From: Rhodosorus marinus
Lineage: Eukaryota > Rhodophyta > Stylonematophyceae > Stylonematales > Stylonemataceae
Direction: 5' to 3'
DNA length: 64,000 bases
NCBI GenBank assembly: GCA_029953675.1
Contig: JAMWBK010000009.1
Span: 496,001 to 560,000, forward strand
Position numbers and translations under genes: made by a program. The notes under the pieces were generated by a model that made no database searches, was not told the DNA's origin, and saw only the letters and a program-made list of their open reading frames with translations. Below, one piece after another: positions 25,126-35,466 of this stretch. Position 1 is the first letter of the stretch, and the number at the start of each line of letters is the position of its first letter.

Positions 25126-26296
25126 ATGGAGGGTCTGATCTATCACGAGCAACAGACCGGGCGTTTATGTGGAGTGCACGTGATAAATTGTCTTCTTCAA
25201 GGAGAGTTTTTCACTGAGATCGAGCTAGGAAACCTTGCTCAGGCGCTTGACTCAGAGGAGCGTGCGTTAATAAGCAACGTTGATGGAGCTCAAGCGACAC
25301 CAACGGAATCAGCAAATGTGTCTACGGACGGAAACTTTAGCATACAAGTACTCTCGCGAGCCTTAAGTAAGTGGTCATTGGACTTGGAACCCGTAGCGAA
25401 AGCTTCCTTGGGAGATGGATCTCTTGTTGCAGAAGCGTATCTATGTCATAGACAGGACCACTGGTTTGCCATAAGGATGATCAATTCGAAATGGTTCGAT
25501 TTGAATAGCTCGAGCGAAGCTCCGCAGCTCATATCGGAGTTCTATCTAAGTGCATACCTCGCTTCGCTCATTGATGAAGGTAAGCAAATTCCCAGCGCCC
25601 CATAGTTCTTCGGAAGCGTTCTGGGTAACGTTCGATAGAACGGTCGATTTAGAGTTCGATGTAACATTCGATGTTTTAACATTCGATGTATATTCGATGT
25701 AACATTCGATGTAACATTCGTTGTAACATTGCGTGTAGCACGATGTAACATTCGGTTGATGTAAATTTCGATGTAACATTCGATGTACATGTAACATTCG
25801 ATGTAACATTCGATGTAACATTCGATGTAACATTGCGTGTAGCACGATGTAACATTCGATAACATTCGATGTACCCCAGTCGATGTAGCATTCGATGTAA
25901 AATTCGTTCTAACATACTTTGTGGCATTGCTAGCACTGGTTGCAACGTTCGTTTGTATAATTGTCTAAGCGTTACGTTTAAAAAAGCTTCTTTTTGAATC
26001 TTCTTGAAATAGGATGTATCATGTTCTCCGTTTCCGGAACTTTCCCAAGCAACGATCCGCTCCGGGGATCGGCCACCTCGTATGGAAAGTGGTGGACGCT
26101 TGAGGCGATCGAAGACGTGAAAAAAAAGGAGGGTCAAATTCGTTCAAAAGATTCCAAGAGGGATGAGGACGAGCAGATCAGAGAGGCGATTTTAAGAAGT
26201 ATGAACGATGGAAACGGGACGAATTTAATGTGTTCAGAAGAGGACCCAGAACTCGCAGCGGCCATTTCAGAGAGCTTGAAAGAGCCACGAGGATGA
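25126..26296 (+). CDS. ATXN3: Ataxin-3-like Josephin deubiquitinase with two UIMs
   Basis: Two exons, 25126-25579 and 26013-26296, with a 433-nt intron, giving 245 aa. The protein is a cysteine protease that trims ubiquitin chains. The Josephin domain fills residues 1 to ~175: oxyanion Gln and catalytic Cys15 in HEQQTGRLCGVH, catalytic His in DHWFAIR and Asn in WFDLNSS, all conserved. Exon 2 finishes the domain (IMFSVSGTFPSNDP) and ends in two ubiquitin-interacting motifs, EDEQIREAILRSM and DPELAAAISESL. There is no polyglutamine tract and no VCP-binding basic patch is obvious. The protein is shorter than human ataxin-3 (~361 aa). The start is the first ATG, directly before the family N-terminus. 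Confidence 0.93.
25625..25935 (+). repeat. 12-bp minisatellite inside the Josephin-gene intron
   Basis: About 300 bp of tandem, partly degenerate copies of AACATTCGATGT, with a longer variant carrying GCGTGTAGCACG that recurs twice. It fills most of intron 1 (25580-26012) and leaves the donor GTAAGC and the acceptor near 26012 clean. The reverse strand reads as long ORFs of Glu-Cys-Tyr-Ile repeats; these follow from the 12-bp period and are not genes. Confidence 0.9.
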
Positions 26297-27054
26297 GACG
26301 TAGGTTCTGATTGTCCATTCAACCATCGAACACAGCGCGGTGCCTTTGGAAGTAGTCGCCTTAGAAGGAGACACTGTCCATGTCTGTGCCACACGTAATT
26401 TTCATGCGTTTCTTCCTTTTCGGCAATTTCCGACTTTTCTGGATTGCTGGAACTGGTGAAAGAAGCAGATCCGTGAGGCTCACCATCCTGCGGGTTGAAT
26501 CTGTTGGTTTTGCTGCTTCAATCGAAAAACTCGTTCTTACAAAGATCCAGGTCTGACTATTCGTTTGTTCTGGATATTTTTGCTTTTGGTAATGGTCTGG
26601 CGAAAAGCTCTTATGCCGGGAGCATAGGGGCCTATAGCTCACTGCAGAAGAACAATCCTTTTAACTGTCCTGGAGGGCGAGGAAGTTTGCCAAAAACGCT
26701 AGAGCTCTGACAACCTAGACCTTGACACAGTTCGCGTTCTTGCTGCGAGAAACTACAAATGTTTGCATCTACTCCCGAATTGCAAGCAGAGTTGGTCTTC
26801 GAGTAAACTTGAATTCATCCGAAATGACGAAGAGTACTTCATGGTCTATGAGAGCGCGTATTGAAGCGCGTCGCACAGGATGCATTTTTGCTCCAGTTCC
26901 AAGGACAAGTAGCGACACGAGAAAAGTTACCCATGCCAAACATAATTCATGACGCATCAAGGAACATTCCGGTATGGTCTTGACAGACAAGTGGAAATAT
27001 TCTGCCCAATCTGCGCGAGCTTCGAACGACAGCTGGTATCTGCATCAATGAGAC
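26297..27054. other. Intergenic region up to the retrotransposon
   Basis: No gene recognised. The last five bases (27050-27054, GAGAC) are the left copy of the element's target-site duplication. Confidence 0.45.
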
Positions 27055-27307
27055 TGTACGTCCTGACCGAACAAGTCAGCCGCCAGGAGTGTAGCCCAAA
27101 ACAAGGCAAATAATAGATAAGTCTAGGTCTAATAATAGTACTCTACAAACCCAAGACATGAACAGGCAGCCTATAAATACGGAAGTTACGACCTTCCGTC
27201 TTAGGATTAGAGCTAGAGGAGGAGTATCCAAGATAGAAAAAAGATAAAACAGAAGGGAATTTAAGGTTGTTTTGGATCACCTACACGTGTTAACGGAGAA
27301 CGTGTCA
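27055..27307 (+). repeat. 5' LTR of gypsy element 1
   Basis: 253 bp, ends TG...CA, matched by 31545-31793. A TATA-like CTATAAATACGG near 27171 probably starts the element's transcript. Confidence 0.92.
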
Positions 27308-27309
27308 AG

Positions 27310-27322
27310 TGGTCTCATCGCA
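27310..27322 (+). promoter_or_regulatory. Putative primer-binding site of element 1
   Basis: TGGTCTCATCGCA starts 2 nt after the LTR and begins with TGG, the complement of a tRNA 3' CCA. The same 13-mer follows the LTR in the two other elements of this window (37854 and 40178). It does not match the usual initiator-Met PBS; the priming tRNA is unidentified. Confidence 0.65.
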
Positions 27323-27345
27323 TGAGTTGCGATTGAGGAACGTGA

Positions 27346-29196
27346 ATGAGCCCAAAACCTGAAAACCAGAAAACCAGAACATCAGAAAAAAAAACCGACA
27401 AACAGAAGATGGCATCGCTAACCCCACAACATACAATAGTTAAACGAAGAGCAGCAGTAGGAAACGCCGACACTGTTGCTGATAAAGGCGTTCGGGTTCG
27501 CTTCGGTGGAAACTTCACGGTTACAGGGCTCTTGAATGGGAAGAAGCAACCCCTCCTGGTCGATACCGGAAGTAGCCATTCTGTTCTGCGAGGCATCCCA
27601 GACGCCACTCCAATAATCCCGACTCAACACGGGAGATTGGACACCGCTGCCTCAGGAGCATCAATTGAGATTTTGGGTGAAGCGAACGTAACCTTACAGC
27701 TAGGTGATCACTACTTCGATTGGCAACCCTATATTGTGGAAGAAGCCGCTAGCCCGGGGTACTTAGGGAGAGATTTCCTGCAAAAATACAAAGCGCAGCT
27801 GAATCTACACAACCAGACCCTGACCCTAAACCCAGAAGAACGATCTCCTACATTCGAAAAACCTGAAGAACCTGTAGAACCTGAAAACCCTGAAGAACCT
27901 GAAAACCCTGAAGAACCTGAAAACCCTGAAGAACCTGAAAACCCTGAAGAACCAGAAAACGAACCAGAAATTCAACCAGATGAAAACCCTGAAAATCCTG
28001 AAAATCCTGAAAATCCTGAAAGATCCAAACGCGCCACTAAGGCGAACGAGTTGGATACCTGGAGTACATCAAGGTATGAATCGGTCTTCGCGGATAATAT
28101 TGAGACACTACCCCCTTGGAGAAAAGTGAATTTCACTATAGACCTGAAACCTGGAACGGAGCCAACTTCTCAACGACCTTACAGAATGAATCTTACGGAC
28201 CAGAAGGAGCTCAAACGACAACTCCAGGAGCTTTTGAACAACAAACTGATTCGGCCCAGTTCGTCGCCTTTTGCAGCCCCGTGCCTGTTCGTTGACAAGA
28301 AGGACGGTGGAAGAAGGCTATGCATTGACTACAGAAGGTTAAACTCCCAGACGATAGCCAACCAGACGAGCCCGCCGCGCATAGATGACTGCCTGGACGC
28401 CCTGGGATCAGCCACATACCTCAGTGTGATTGATCTCCGGAGTGGGTACTGGCAATTGCGGGTGAAGGACGAGGACATACCTAAAACGGCCTTCACCACA
28501 CCATTCGGCTTGTATGAATGGCTGGTGATGCCGTTTGGATTGACCAACGCACCGGCTGTATTTACCCGATTGCTCAACAACATATTCTTCGAAGAATTGA
28601 GTGAATTCGTCACGATTTTCTGTGACGACATCATAATCTACTCTACGAACGCGGAAGACCATAGGAGACACCTGGATACTGTCTTTTCAAAATTGAGAAA
28701 CAACAAATTATATACAAAGCGGTCAAAACGCGTTTTTGGTGTCCCCGAGACAAAATATTTGGGTCACCTCGTTGGAAGTGGGCAACGGAGACCGGACCCG
28801 GGCAAAGTAGCTGCTCTCAAGAATTGGCGAACCCCGGAGAATGTCCATGACGTAAGATCTTTTTTGGGATTTACTGGCTACCTACGCAACTATGTACCGG
28901 AATTCAGCCTTGTAGCAGCACCTTTGACCAATCAAACGAAGGAAAATGTGAACTTCCTATGGGGTCCTGAGCAGCAAGAAGCCTTTGACACCCTGCGGGA
29001 AAAAATGATGGCGCAGCCAGTCCTCCGAAACCCTGACTTCCAAAAAATGTTCATCGTACATACGGACGCGAGCAATCGAGGGCTGTCCTACCACAAAAAT
29101 TTAAAGACGGCGAACATCCAATCGCCTACTTTTCGAAGAAATTTTCGGACGCCGAAAAGCGATATTCAACGTATGAGCAGGAGCTTTATGCATTGA
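27346..29196 (+). pseudogene. pol: pol: aspartic protease and reverse transcriptase (frameshifted in RNase H)
   Basis: The ORF begins in a Pro/Glu/Asn-rich leader. It carries a retropepsin motif LLVDTGSSHSVL, a low-complexity Glu-Asn-Pro repeat (about residues 180-225), and a full gypsy RT: LCIDYRRLNSQTI, LRSGYWQLRV, MPFGLTNAP and catalytic FCDDIIIYS. It enters RNase H (HTDASNRG) and then leaves frame near 29085 at a short G run. The proper RNase H frame continues at 29193-29600. There is no Gag domain. The frameshift is either decay or a homopolymer sequencing error. Confidence 0.88.
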
Positions 29197-30319
29197 CAAC
29201 TGCTATTCTCCACTGGCGTACGTACCTGGAGGGGACCAGATTCGTTGTTCGCACGGATCACAACCCATTGAGATTCTTACATTCACAGAAGGAACTTACG
29301 AAGCGGCAAGCCCGATATTTATATCGGTTAATGCCCTTTCAGTTCAATATCAACTATAAACAGGGCAAGGAGAATATTGCGGATGCGCTAAGTCGTCACG
29401 CCATACAACAACTAACAGTCGTTTCAGTTGTACCAAATCCAGAGTGGCGGCAAGCGTACCTGCAGGATCCGGCGTTCAGTGACATCTTCGAGCATCCGGA
29501 GCGATACCGGCAGCAAGGATTTGTTTGGCGAAATGACTCCTTGTATTTGCATAACCGAATCTGTGTTCCGGAAATCATGGTCACCGCTCTCCTCCAAAGT
29601 CACCATAAATGTCCCCCGATGGGTTTACCATAAATGTCCCCCAATGGGTTCACCATAAATGTCCCCCAATGGGTTCATTATGGTGACTTTGGAGGAGAGC
29701 GGTGACCATGATTTCCGGAACACATATTCGGTTATGCAAATACAAGGAGTCATTTCTCTCCTCCAAAGTCACCATAAATGTCCCCCGATGGGTTTACCAT
29801 AAATGTCCCCCAATGGGTTCACCATAAATGTCCCCCAATGGGTTCATTATGGTGACTTTGGAGGAGAGCGGTGACCATGATTTCCGGAACACATATTCGG
29901 TTATGCAAATACAAGGAGTCATTTCGCCAAACAAATCCTTGCTGCCGGTATCGCTCCGGATGCTCGAAGATGTCACTGAACGCCGGATCCTGCAGGTACG
30001 CTTGCCGCCACTCTGGATTTGGTACAACTGAAACGACTGTTAGTTGTTGTATGGCGTGACGACTTAGCGCATCCGCAATATTCTCCTTGCCCTGTTTATA
30101 GTTGATATTGAACTGAAAGGGCATTAACCGATATAAATATCGAGCTTGCCGCTTCGTAAGTTCCTTCTGTGAATGTAAGAATCTCAATGGGTTGTGATCC
30201 GTGCGAACAACGAATCTGGTCCCCTCCAGGTACGTACGCCAGTGGAGAATAGCAGTTGTCAATGCATAAAGCTCCTGCTCATACGTTGAATATCGCTTTT
30301 CGGCGTCCGAAAATTTCTT
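29137..30319. repeat. Internal foldback (inverted duplication) in gypsy element 1
   Basis: The left arm 29137-29608 (RNase H end and connection domain, + strand) is repeated in reverse at about 29846-30318. Both arms encode the same ~146-residue protein on opposite strands. The centre contains a ~169-bp direct duplication (from 29587 and from 29756), which itself includes three 25-bp tandem units ACCATAAATGTCCCCCAATG... The integrase then resumes in the + direction at 30318. The sequence normally linking the connection domain to the integrase zinc finger is missing. Confidence 0.9.
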
Positions 30320-31511
30320 GCAGGATATCGAGAAATTCTTAAGAACCTGCGAAGTTTGCCAGAGGCAAAAAGCACTCCGACACTCAGCGGGAAAGTTGAA
30401 CCCACTGCCTATTCCAGACGGGAAATTTCAATCCGTATCGATGGATTTTATTACTAACCTACCTGTGACACCGGACGGCCTCGACGCAATCTTCGTCATA
30501 GTGGACAGGTTCACAAAATATGCGCAATTCATCCCGACCACAACTAAGGTTACTGCGCGCGAAGCCTCCGAACTATTCCTACGCCATTGGATCCGTTTCG
30601 CAGGGGTGCCAAAAGACATCATCTCGGATCGCAACTCACGTTTCACTGGCATCTTCTGGAACCATCTAATGACGCTCCTGCAGGTAAAACAAAAGCTGAG
30701 TACTGCCTACCATCCACAATCAGACGGACAAACAGAAAGAACGAACCAGACCTTGGAAACGTACCTGCGATGTAATTCAACAACCACAACTTGGGCGGAC
30801 GACCTTCCTACGGCAGAGCTGGCCTACAACTGCCAAGTTTGAGAGTCTACGAAGTTCTCCCCCTTCGAGTTGCTTTACGGAAAGAACCCGATTTTACCTC
30901 CCGATCTTACAGTCCCGGATGCTAACGGCCCTTCATTGTCGTTACCTGAAGCCGCAACCATTATGTTACAACGACAACAAGACCAACAAGGTCTAGCCCG
31001 CGCCAACCTACGATATGCCCAAGAACGCCAACGCTTCTACTATGATCGAGGCAAAAGAGACCTCCACTTTGAACCAGGCGAATATGTGCTCTTGTCAACA
31101 CGGAATCTTCAACTCCCTGATTCAAAAGTTTTTCGGCCAAGATATGTTGGACCGTTTCGAATTTTACGCCAAATTGGTAACGTTGCGTATAAGCTGGAGC
31201 TCACGGGAGATTCTCAGATGCATGATGTTTTTCATGTATCACTATTACGAAAGTTCAATGGACCTGAACCTGAAGGCTCGCGCGTAGTTCCTGTACTACA
31301 ACCAGCAGTACCACAACGAGAGTTGAAGTCAGTTTTGGGACATCGACGAGACGAAAAGAACCTAAAAGATTACTTCGTCTACTTTGAAGGCGAGACAACG
31401 GATTATTTGAGATGGCTACCCTACCATCTACTACCGCAGAACCGGAATACCAAGAAACAAATCCGGTATTATACGAATCTCCACAAGGCAGCTTCTTCTG
31501 CCACCGGATAG
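30318..31511 (+). pseudogene. int: Gypsy integrase with in-frame stop
   Basis: One frame with a TGA at 30841-30843 separating two ORFs. Upstream is the second half of the zinc finger (CEVCQ), then the catalytic core with D in MDFITNLP, D in ISDRNSRFTG and E in HPQSDGQTERTNQT. Downstream is the linker FSPFELLYGKNP, a C-terminal beta domain (GPFRILRQIGNVAYKLEL, DVFHVSLLRK) and a chromodomain-like end. The stop could be a CGA-to-TGA change. The first His pair of the HHCC finger was lost at the foldback. Confidence 0.88.
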
Positions 31512-31544
31512 TTCTTTCCTTCAGTAGTGTTAGTGTGGTTGAGT

Positions 31545-31793
31545 TGCTACGTCCTGACCGAACAAGTCAGGAGTGTAGCCCAAAACAAGGCTAATAATAG
31601 ATAAGTCTAGGTCTAATAATAGTACTCTAGCAAACCCAAGACATGAACCGGAAGCCTATAAATACGGAAGTTACGACCTTCCGTCTTAGGATTAGAGCTA
31701 GGGGAGGAGTATCCAAGATAAAAAAAAAGATAAAACAGAAGGGAATTTAAGGTTATTTTGGATCACCTACACGCGTTAACGGAGAACGTGTCA
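31545..31793 (+). repeat. 3' LTR of gypsy element 1
   Basis: 249 bp, TG...CA, nearly identical to 27055-27307 apart from a short deletion after AAGTCAG and a few substitutions. Followed by GAGAC, the right target-site copy. Confidence 0.92.
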
Positions 31794-32006
31794 GAGACCT
31801 ACTCAACTTACAACTATGAACCGATCTTGCTCGTTGATGCTGGAAATCATCACGGGCTTGACTTTATCAACTTATCAACTTTATCAACATTCATGACGTC
31901 TCGAACAACTTCAGAAGTTCATCCAAACGTTAGCTCCTTAACTGTATCCAAAAATCGTAAACCGCGGCAAGACGAGGGTGGAAATACATTTCAAACGTTT
32001 CCGAGG

Positions 32007-33776
32007 TCAGCTACTCCACTTCGAAGGCCCCCTCGGAATCCATCTGACGATTGCATCGGGCACAGTCTTATACAATAAGCTTCCCAGCGGCTCGCGCAGG
32101 CCGAGCTTGTACAGCGCCTTTGGAAAGAGGAGAAGCAGCTTTGCGAGCGATGGATTCACGGTTTGCGTGTACGTAGAAGTGATGACACCGTTGACAACGA
32201 TATCACCGGACATCGTGTGCGGATTGTAAACTCCCTTCAGCTGCACCCTATGGACAGCTGTTACTGTGGTTAGATCGCCATTTGCCAGTGAAATCTCGTC
32301 GCCAACCTTCACGTCCTTCGCAGCAACAAGCTTATCGCCGACAACAAGATAGTGATTTGGACTAAGCTCAATGAAGTTCGTGCTCGTTTGAAGCCGCACA
32401 AACTTCCCGAATTCAGTGCTATCTCGGTGGGAGAATCCGAAGACGTCGCTGTACTCGCCGTGGCCCCCGAGGACTGTGTCCCCAGCCTCAAGTCCATCCA
32501 TCGCTTTCGTCGTTCCGTCCTCAAGCGTAACCACTGCATTCCCAGGGAAGCACGCAACCTCCTCCGGGTCCGGGTCGCACTGCTCCATCAGCGTCTCGCT
32601 TACAGACGGAAAATCGTTGATGAGTTGTTGATTGCCGCAGTTTTCAATTATAGGCGAAAGACAGCCCAAGGTGGTTTCCACACCCGCACAGCAGTCATCA
32701 CCCTGGTCGTTCATGACACATGACAAGTCGTTCTCTTCCATGCAAGCAAAGAACGCCTCTCTGTCACATTCATCAGATTCAGCGTACGTTAAGCTGCCCC
32801 CGAAGGTCGCCGCGGTCTCCTCGAGGAATTCAATATGACTGGCAGCTGACAGGGAGTTGTATCCTGACTCGGTTGATGAGTTGCATTCTCCGGTTTCTGA
32901 AAGTCAAAATTGATAATATCCCTGTTCTTAGCCACTCCTCTAGTACGATTCTGTTCTCAAAACTCTTCACAAATACGAACTGAAATGGAATCACTTACCT
33001 GATACGATCCTGACAAAACTCAAAACTCCAACGGAGTACGTCTCATCCAAATTGTCCCCGAGTACCAGTAGAGGACTACCAGAGTCTCCGGAGCAGGTAA
33101 CACCAGCCGTTCCGTCATGATCGCCGTCGGCACACACCAACCTGGAATCCGCGCTGGGCCCCTCCAGGAGATCGCATCCAGTTGCGGTAACAAGGATAGT
33201 GTCCAGCTCGCGCAGCACGATTGGATCCCGGTTATTGTTCGTGCTACCCCAACCAACAGAGGCGGAACTTGTCCAGGTAATTACGGGCAACGTGCTAAGC
33301 ATCAGCACCTTTCCGCCATCATCTAAAAGTGAGCTTGGCATCTTGATCATGCTTAAGTCGAAGCCGAGGACAAGCGTGAGGTTACCATCAACGTACTGCG
33401 GGTGGTTTTCATAGGCTTGGATTGGGCGGCAAGTGGACGAGTCAAATTCAAGACCAAAACATACGTAAAGATCATTCGGGTCCACATCATGAGTGCAGTG
33501 CGCGGCAGTCAGCACCAGGGTCTCATCGACGATAGCACCTGTGCAGAAGAAGAAAATGCCGAAATTCCCGGCGATCCCTATCTGTACCAACCACGGGTAT
33601 TCCGCCATGCTTGTCACTTCATTTCCGTTCACAATCTTCTGCGACGGAGTGAAAAAGTTTTTAATTGACATCTTAGCCGATACATCCTGAACCTGAACCC
33701 CGTCAACCAAGCCACCCAACACTCCAATCAAGGCAAGCAAAATCCCTATCAGGATCCGCTCACGTTCCACCACCAT
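32007..33776 (-). CDS. Secreted trypsin-fold protease fused to a Hedgehog-type Hint domain
   Basis: Two exons, 33776-32999 and 32896-32007, give 555 aa. Residues 1-25 form a signal peptide or anchor. The S1 protease starts at KIVNGNE (47-53), a zymogen-like activation site, with the triad H93 (TAAHC), D140 (GFDLSMIK) and S232 (CSGDSGSP). The residue in the chymotrypsin-189 position is Val rather than Asp, so true trypsin specificity is unlikely. A Cys-rich linker (260-374) follows. The Hint domain begins at C375 in ACFPGNAVVTLEDG, with LEAGDTVL, SPNH (S438, H441) and VYNPHTMSGDIVVNGV, as in the Hedgehog autoprocessing domain. A hydrophobic tail (507-548) sits where Hedgehog has its sterol-recognition region. 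Predicted action: extracellular or secretory-pathway protease released by Hint self-cleavage before C375. Both domains are clear; the activity is inferred. Confidence 0.92.
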
Positions 33777-34590
33777 TATCAACACCCCACCCACCCCCCA
33801 ACCCCCAAACCCCTCAAAAACAAAAACCACAGGAAAACTTACAACTCCCTCACCCCCTCACTCCCTCACTCCTTCACTCTCTCCGTCACCTTCAAACACC
33901 TCCCCCTCCGGAATTCCCATCCACCAGACCATTACTAGCACTCCTTAAGTATCCATTCTGAAGATCCACCGCAGAACATGAAACCAACAACTTTTTCACA
34001 AACCCGAACATCCAGTACATAAAACAATCAAAAAACAAGATCTCGAATTCCACTGACAAATATTAGCATACCCCCTTTTCGCGAATGCAAAAGTTCAACC
34101 TGACTTCATTTTCGAACAAATCATTTCTGAAAAATGAAGTGGGTCCACGTCTTACGACGTAGATTTTAAAAGGGGGAGAGGGGGGGGAAGAGGTGAAGGA
34201 AAAGCCTGAACTTATTTATCTGAATGAGAATGGAATGCGTATTCTCATTCATAAATATCCGGTTTTGTTGAATTTATAAATAAAAAAGGATATTTTATTT
34301 GTGAATAGGAATGGAAAATAGGGAAACGGGGTTATCATTCATTATTTTGGTTGTCGGGTTCGGGTTTCTTCGAGGCGGAGGCGAAAGCGGAGGGTGAGAG
34401 GGAAAGTTGTTGGAGGTGGGAGATCTTGTGTGATTCTAGAGGCTCGCCAGTATTTCTTCACTTCAATAAACTAAAAAACCAAGCGGAAAAAACTTCGAGT
34501 GTGTGTGTGTACAGCCCCGACATTTGGATCTGTCCTCTTACTTTCGACCAGTAGACTTTAGATCGTTTTCCTAAACGTGAATGTGGTTGC
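33777..34590. other. Intergenic region upstream of the protease-Hint gene
   Basis: Promoter side of the minus-strand protease gene, with C-rich sequence (33780-33910) followed by AT-rich sequence. No gene seen. Confidence 0.45.
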
Positions 34591-34613
34591 CTTACCAGTG
34601 AAAAGCAAAAGAA

Positions 34614-34808
34614 TCACGCCTTGGACTTCCAGTCGCGTTTCCATATGATGTTTTTCTTGCTGGTGAAGAGCGGTTTTTGCGGATGTGTCGTATGCTCAAC
34701 AAATTCTGCTGAGAATTGTTGAACCGGACCTTTTGATCTGCAACAAGAGGGACTGCAACTTTTTTGGAGAAAGCATGGGAGAGGAATGTCAAAGTTTGGT
34801 CCATGCAT
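34614..34808 (-). CDS. Small hypothetical protein
   Basis: A 64-codon minus-strand ORF ending KKNIIWKRDWKSKA. The second half (from KGPVQQFSAEF) looks protein-like: amphipathic, basic and aromatic at the end. It is preceded by a good acceptor (pyrimidines then TTGCAG just before the KGPVQQ codons), so it may be the last exon of a spliced gene whose first exon I could not place. The tail recalls small mitochondrial ribosomal or respiratory proteins, but no family is recognised. Confidence 0.3.
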   Translation of the reverse strand: MHGPNFDIPLPCFLQKSCSPSCCRSKGPVQQFSAEFVEHTTHPQKPLFTSKKNIIWKRDWKSKA

Positions 34809-34971
34809 GTTGTGCGACTGAGAAATTTATCTCTCGCTAGCTGCGCGATTACTACAGTCAAGATTTCCGCAGTTATCGCCTCTCGCCGTGAAAGTTCAGA
34901 ACCACGTGGTCTTCGCTCGCATTTCTCCCTGAGCCTAAGAGGCCTGCGGCGACCCTTCCGATGTGGCAAGC

Positions 34972-35196
34972 AGAGGCTTGAGCGGTCCCGGATGGGTCTT
35001 ACAGGAGCTCGTCATCCTAGGACTGAATGATATAGCTGCGCTGTGAAGGAGATGAGATAGAATGTTCCGAGTTAGTCTGGGGTAGGCGCCTTGGCTTAGA
35101 CTTGAGCTGTCCCGGGTGGGCCTTACAGGAGCCGGTCATCCTAGGAGCGAATGACACAGCTGTGCTTTGGAGGAGATGAGGTAGATTGTTCCATGC
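34972..35196 (+). repeat. Tandem pair of ~98-bp direct repeats
   Basis: Copies at about 34972-35068 and 35098-35196 are roughly 80% alike and share TTACAGGAGC, TCATCCTAGGA, GGAGATGAG and TTCC. About 29 bp lie between them. Neither copy has a credible ORF or a tRNA fold. They could be paired small-RNA genes or a decayed duplication. Confidence 0.7.
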
Positions 35197-35466
35197 ATCC
35201 CACTCGTGGCACTGCTGCCCGAAACCGACATGGTTCTAGGTTCCGCGAATCATGATTGCAAGCATAAAATTGAAAGACATGAACAATATTCCAATTTACT
35301 TGTAATTTAATATATTATCATACACGCGTCGGTTACGAAACTTGCAAATTTTGATTTGTAACGGATATCGATGCGTTTGGCGGGAAAAGGTAACCCTGAA
35401 GTTTTTTTTTCCCCCTTTTGCTATCTTGAGTCCCGAGTGAACCTCAATGCGGGTTTGCACCTTACT

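Larger units (their letters stand above)
27055..31793 (+). mobile_element. Ty3/gypsy LTR retrotransposon, gag-less and internally rearranged
   Basis: The boundaries are clear: the 5' LTR starts TGTACGTCC at 27055, the 3' LTR ends ...GTGTCA at 31793, and GAGAC flanks both sides (27050-27054 and 31794-31798). The order is 5' LTR, PBS, protease-RT-RNase H, an internal foldback, integrase, 3' LTR. Having RT before integrase places it in Ty3/gypsy. No gag precedes the protease. Two lesions and the foldback break pol, so it cannot move on its own as it stands. The LTRs differ by a few substitutions and one ~7-nt indel, suggesting a fairly recent insertion. Confidence 0.93.

Noticed and set aside
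25542-26137. Overlapping minus-strand ORFs of Glu-Cys-Tyr-Ile repeats
   Set aside because: They arise from the 12-bp intronic minisatellite, which stays open in several frames because 12 is a multiple of three.
29819-30262. Minus-strand RNase H/connection ORF as a separate gene or nested element
   Set aside because: It is the inverted arm of the foldback inside element 1, with no LTRs or own boundaries.
34072-34180. CCCCCTTTT ... AAAAGGGGG as terminal inverted repeats
   Set aside because: Only about 9 bp, low complexity and without target duplication; probably chance.
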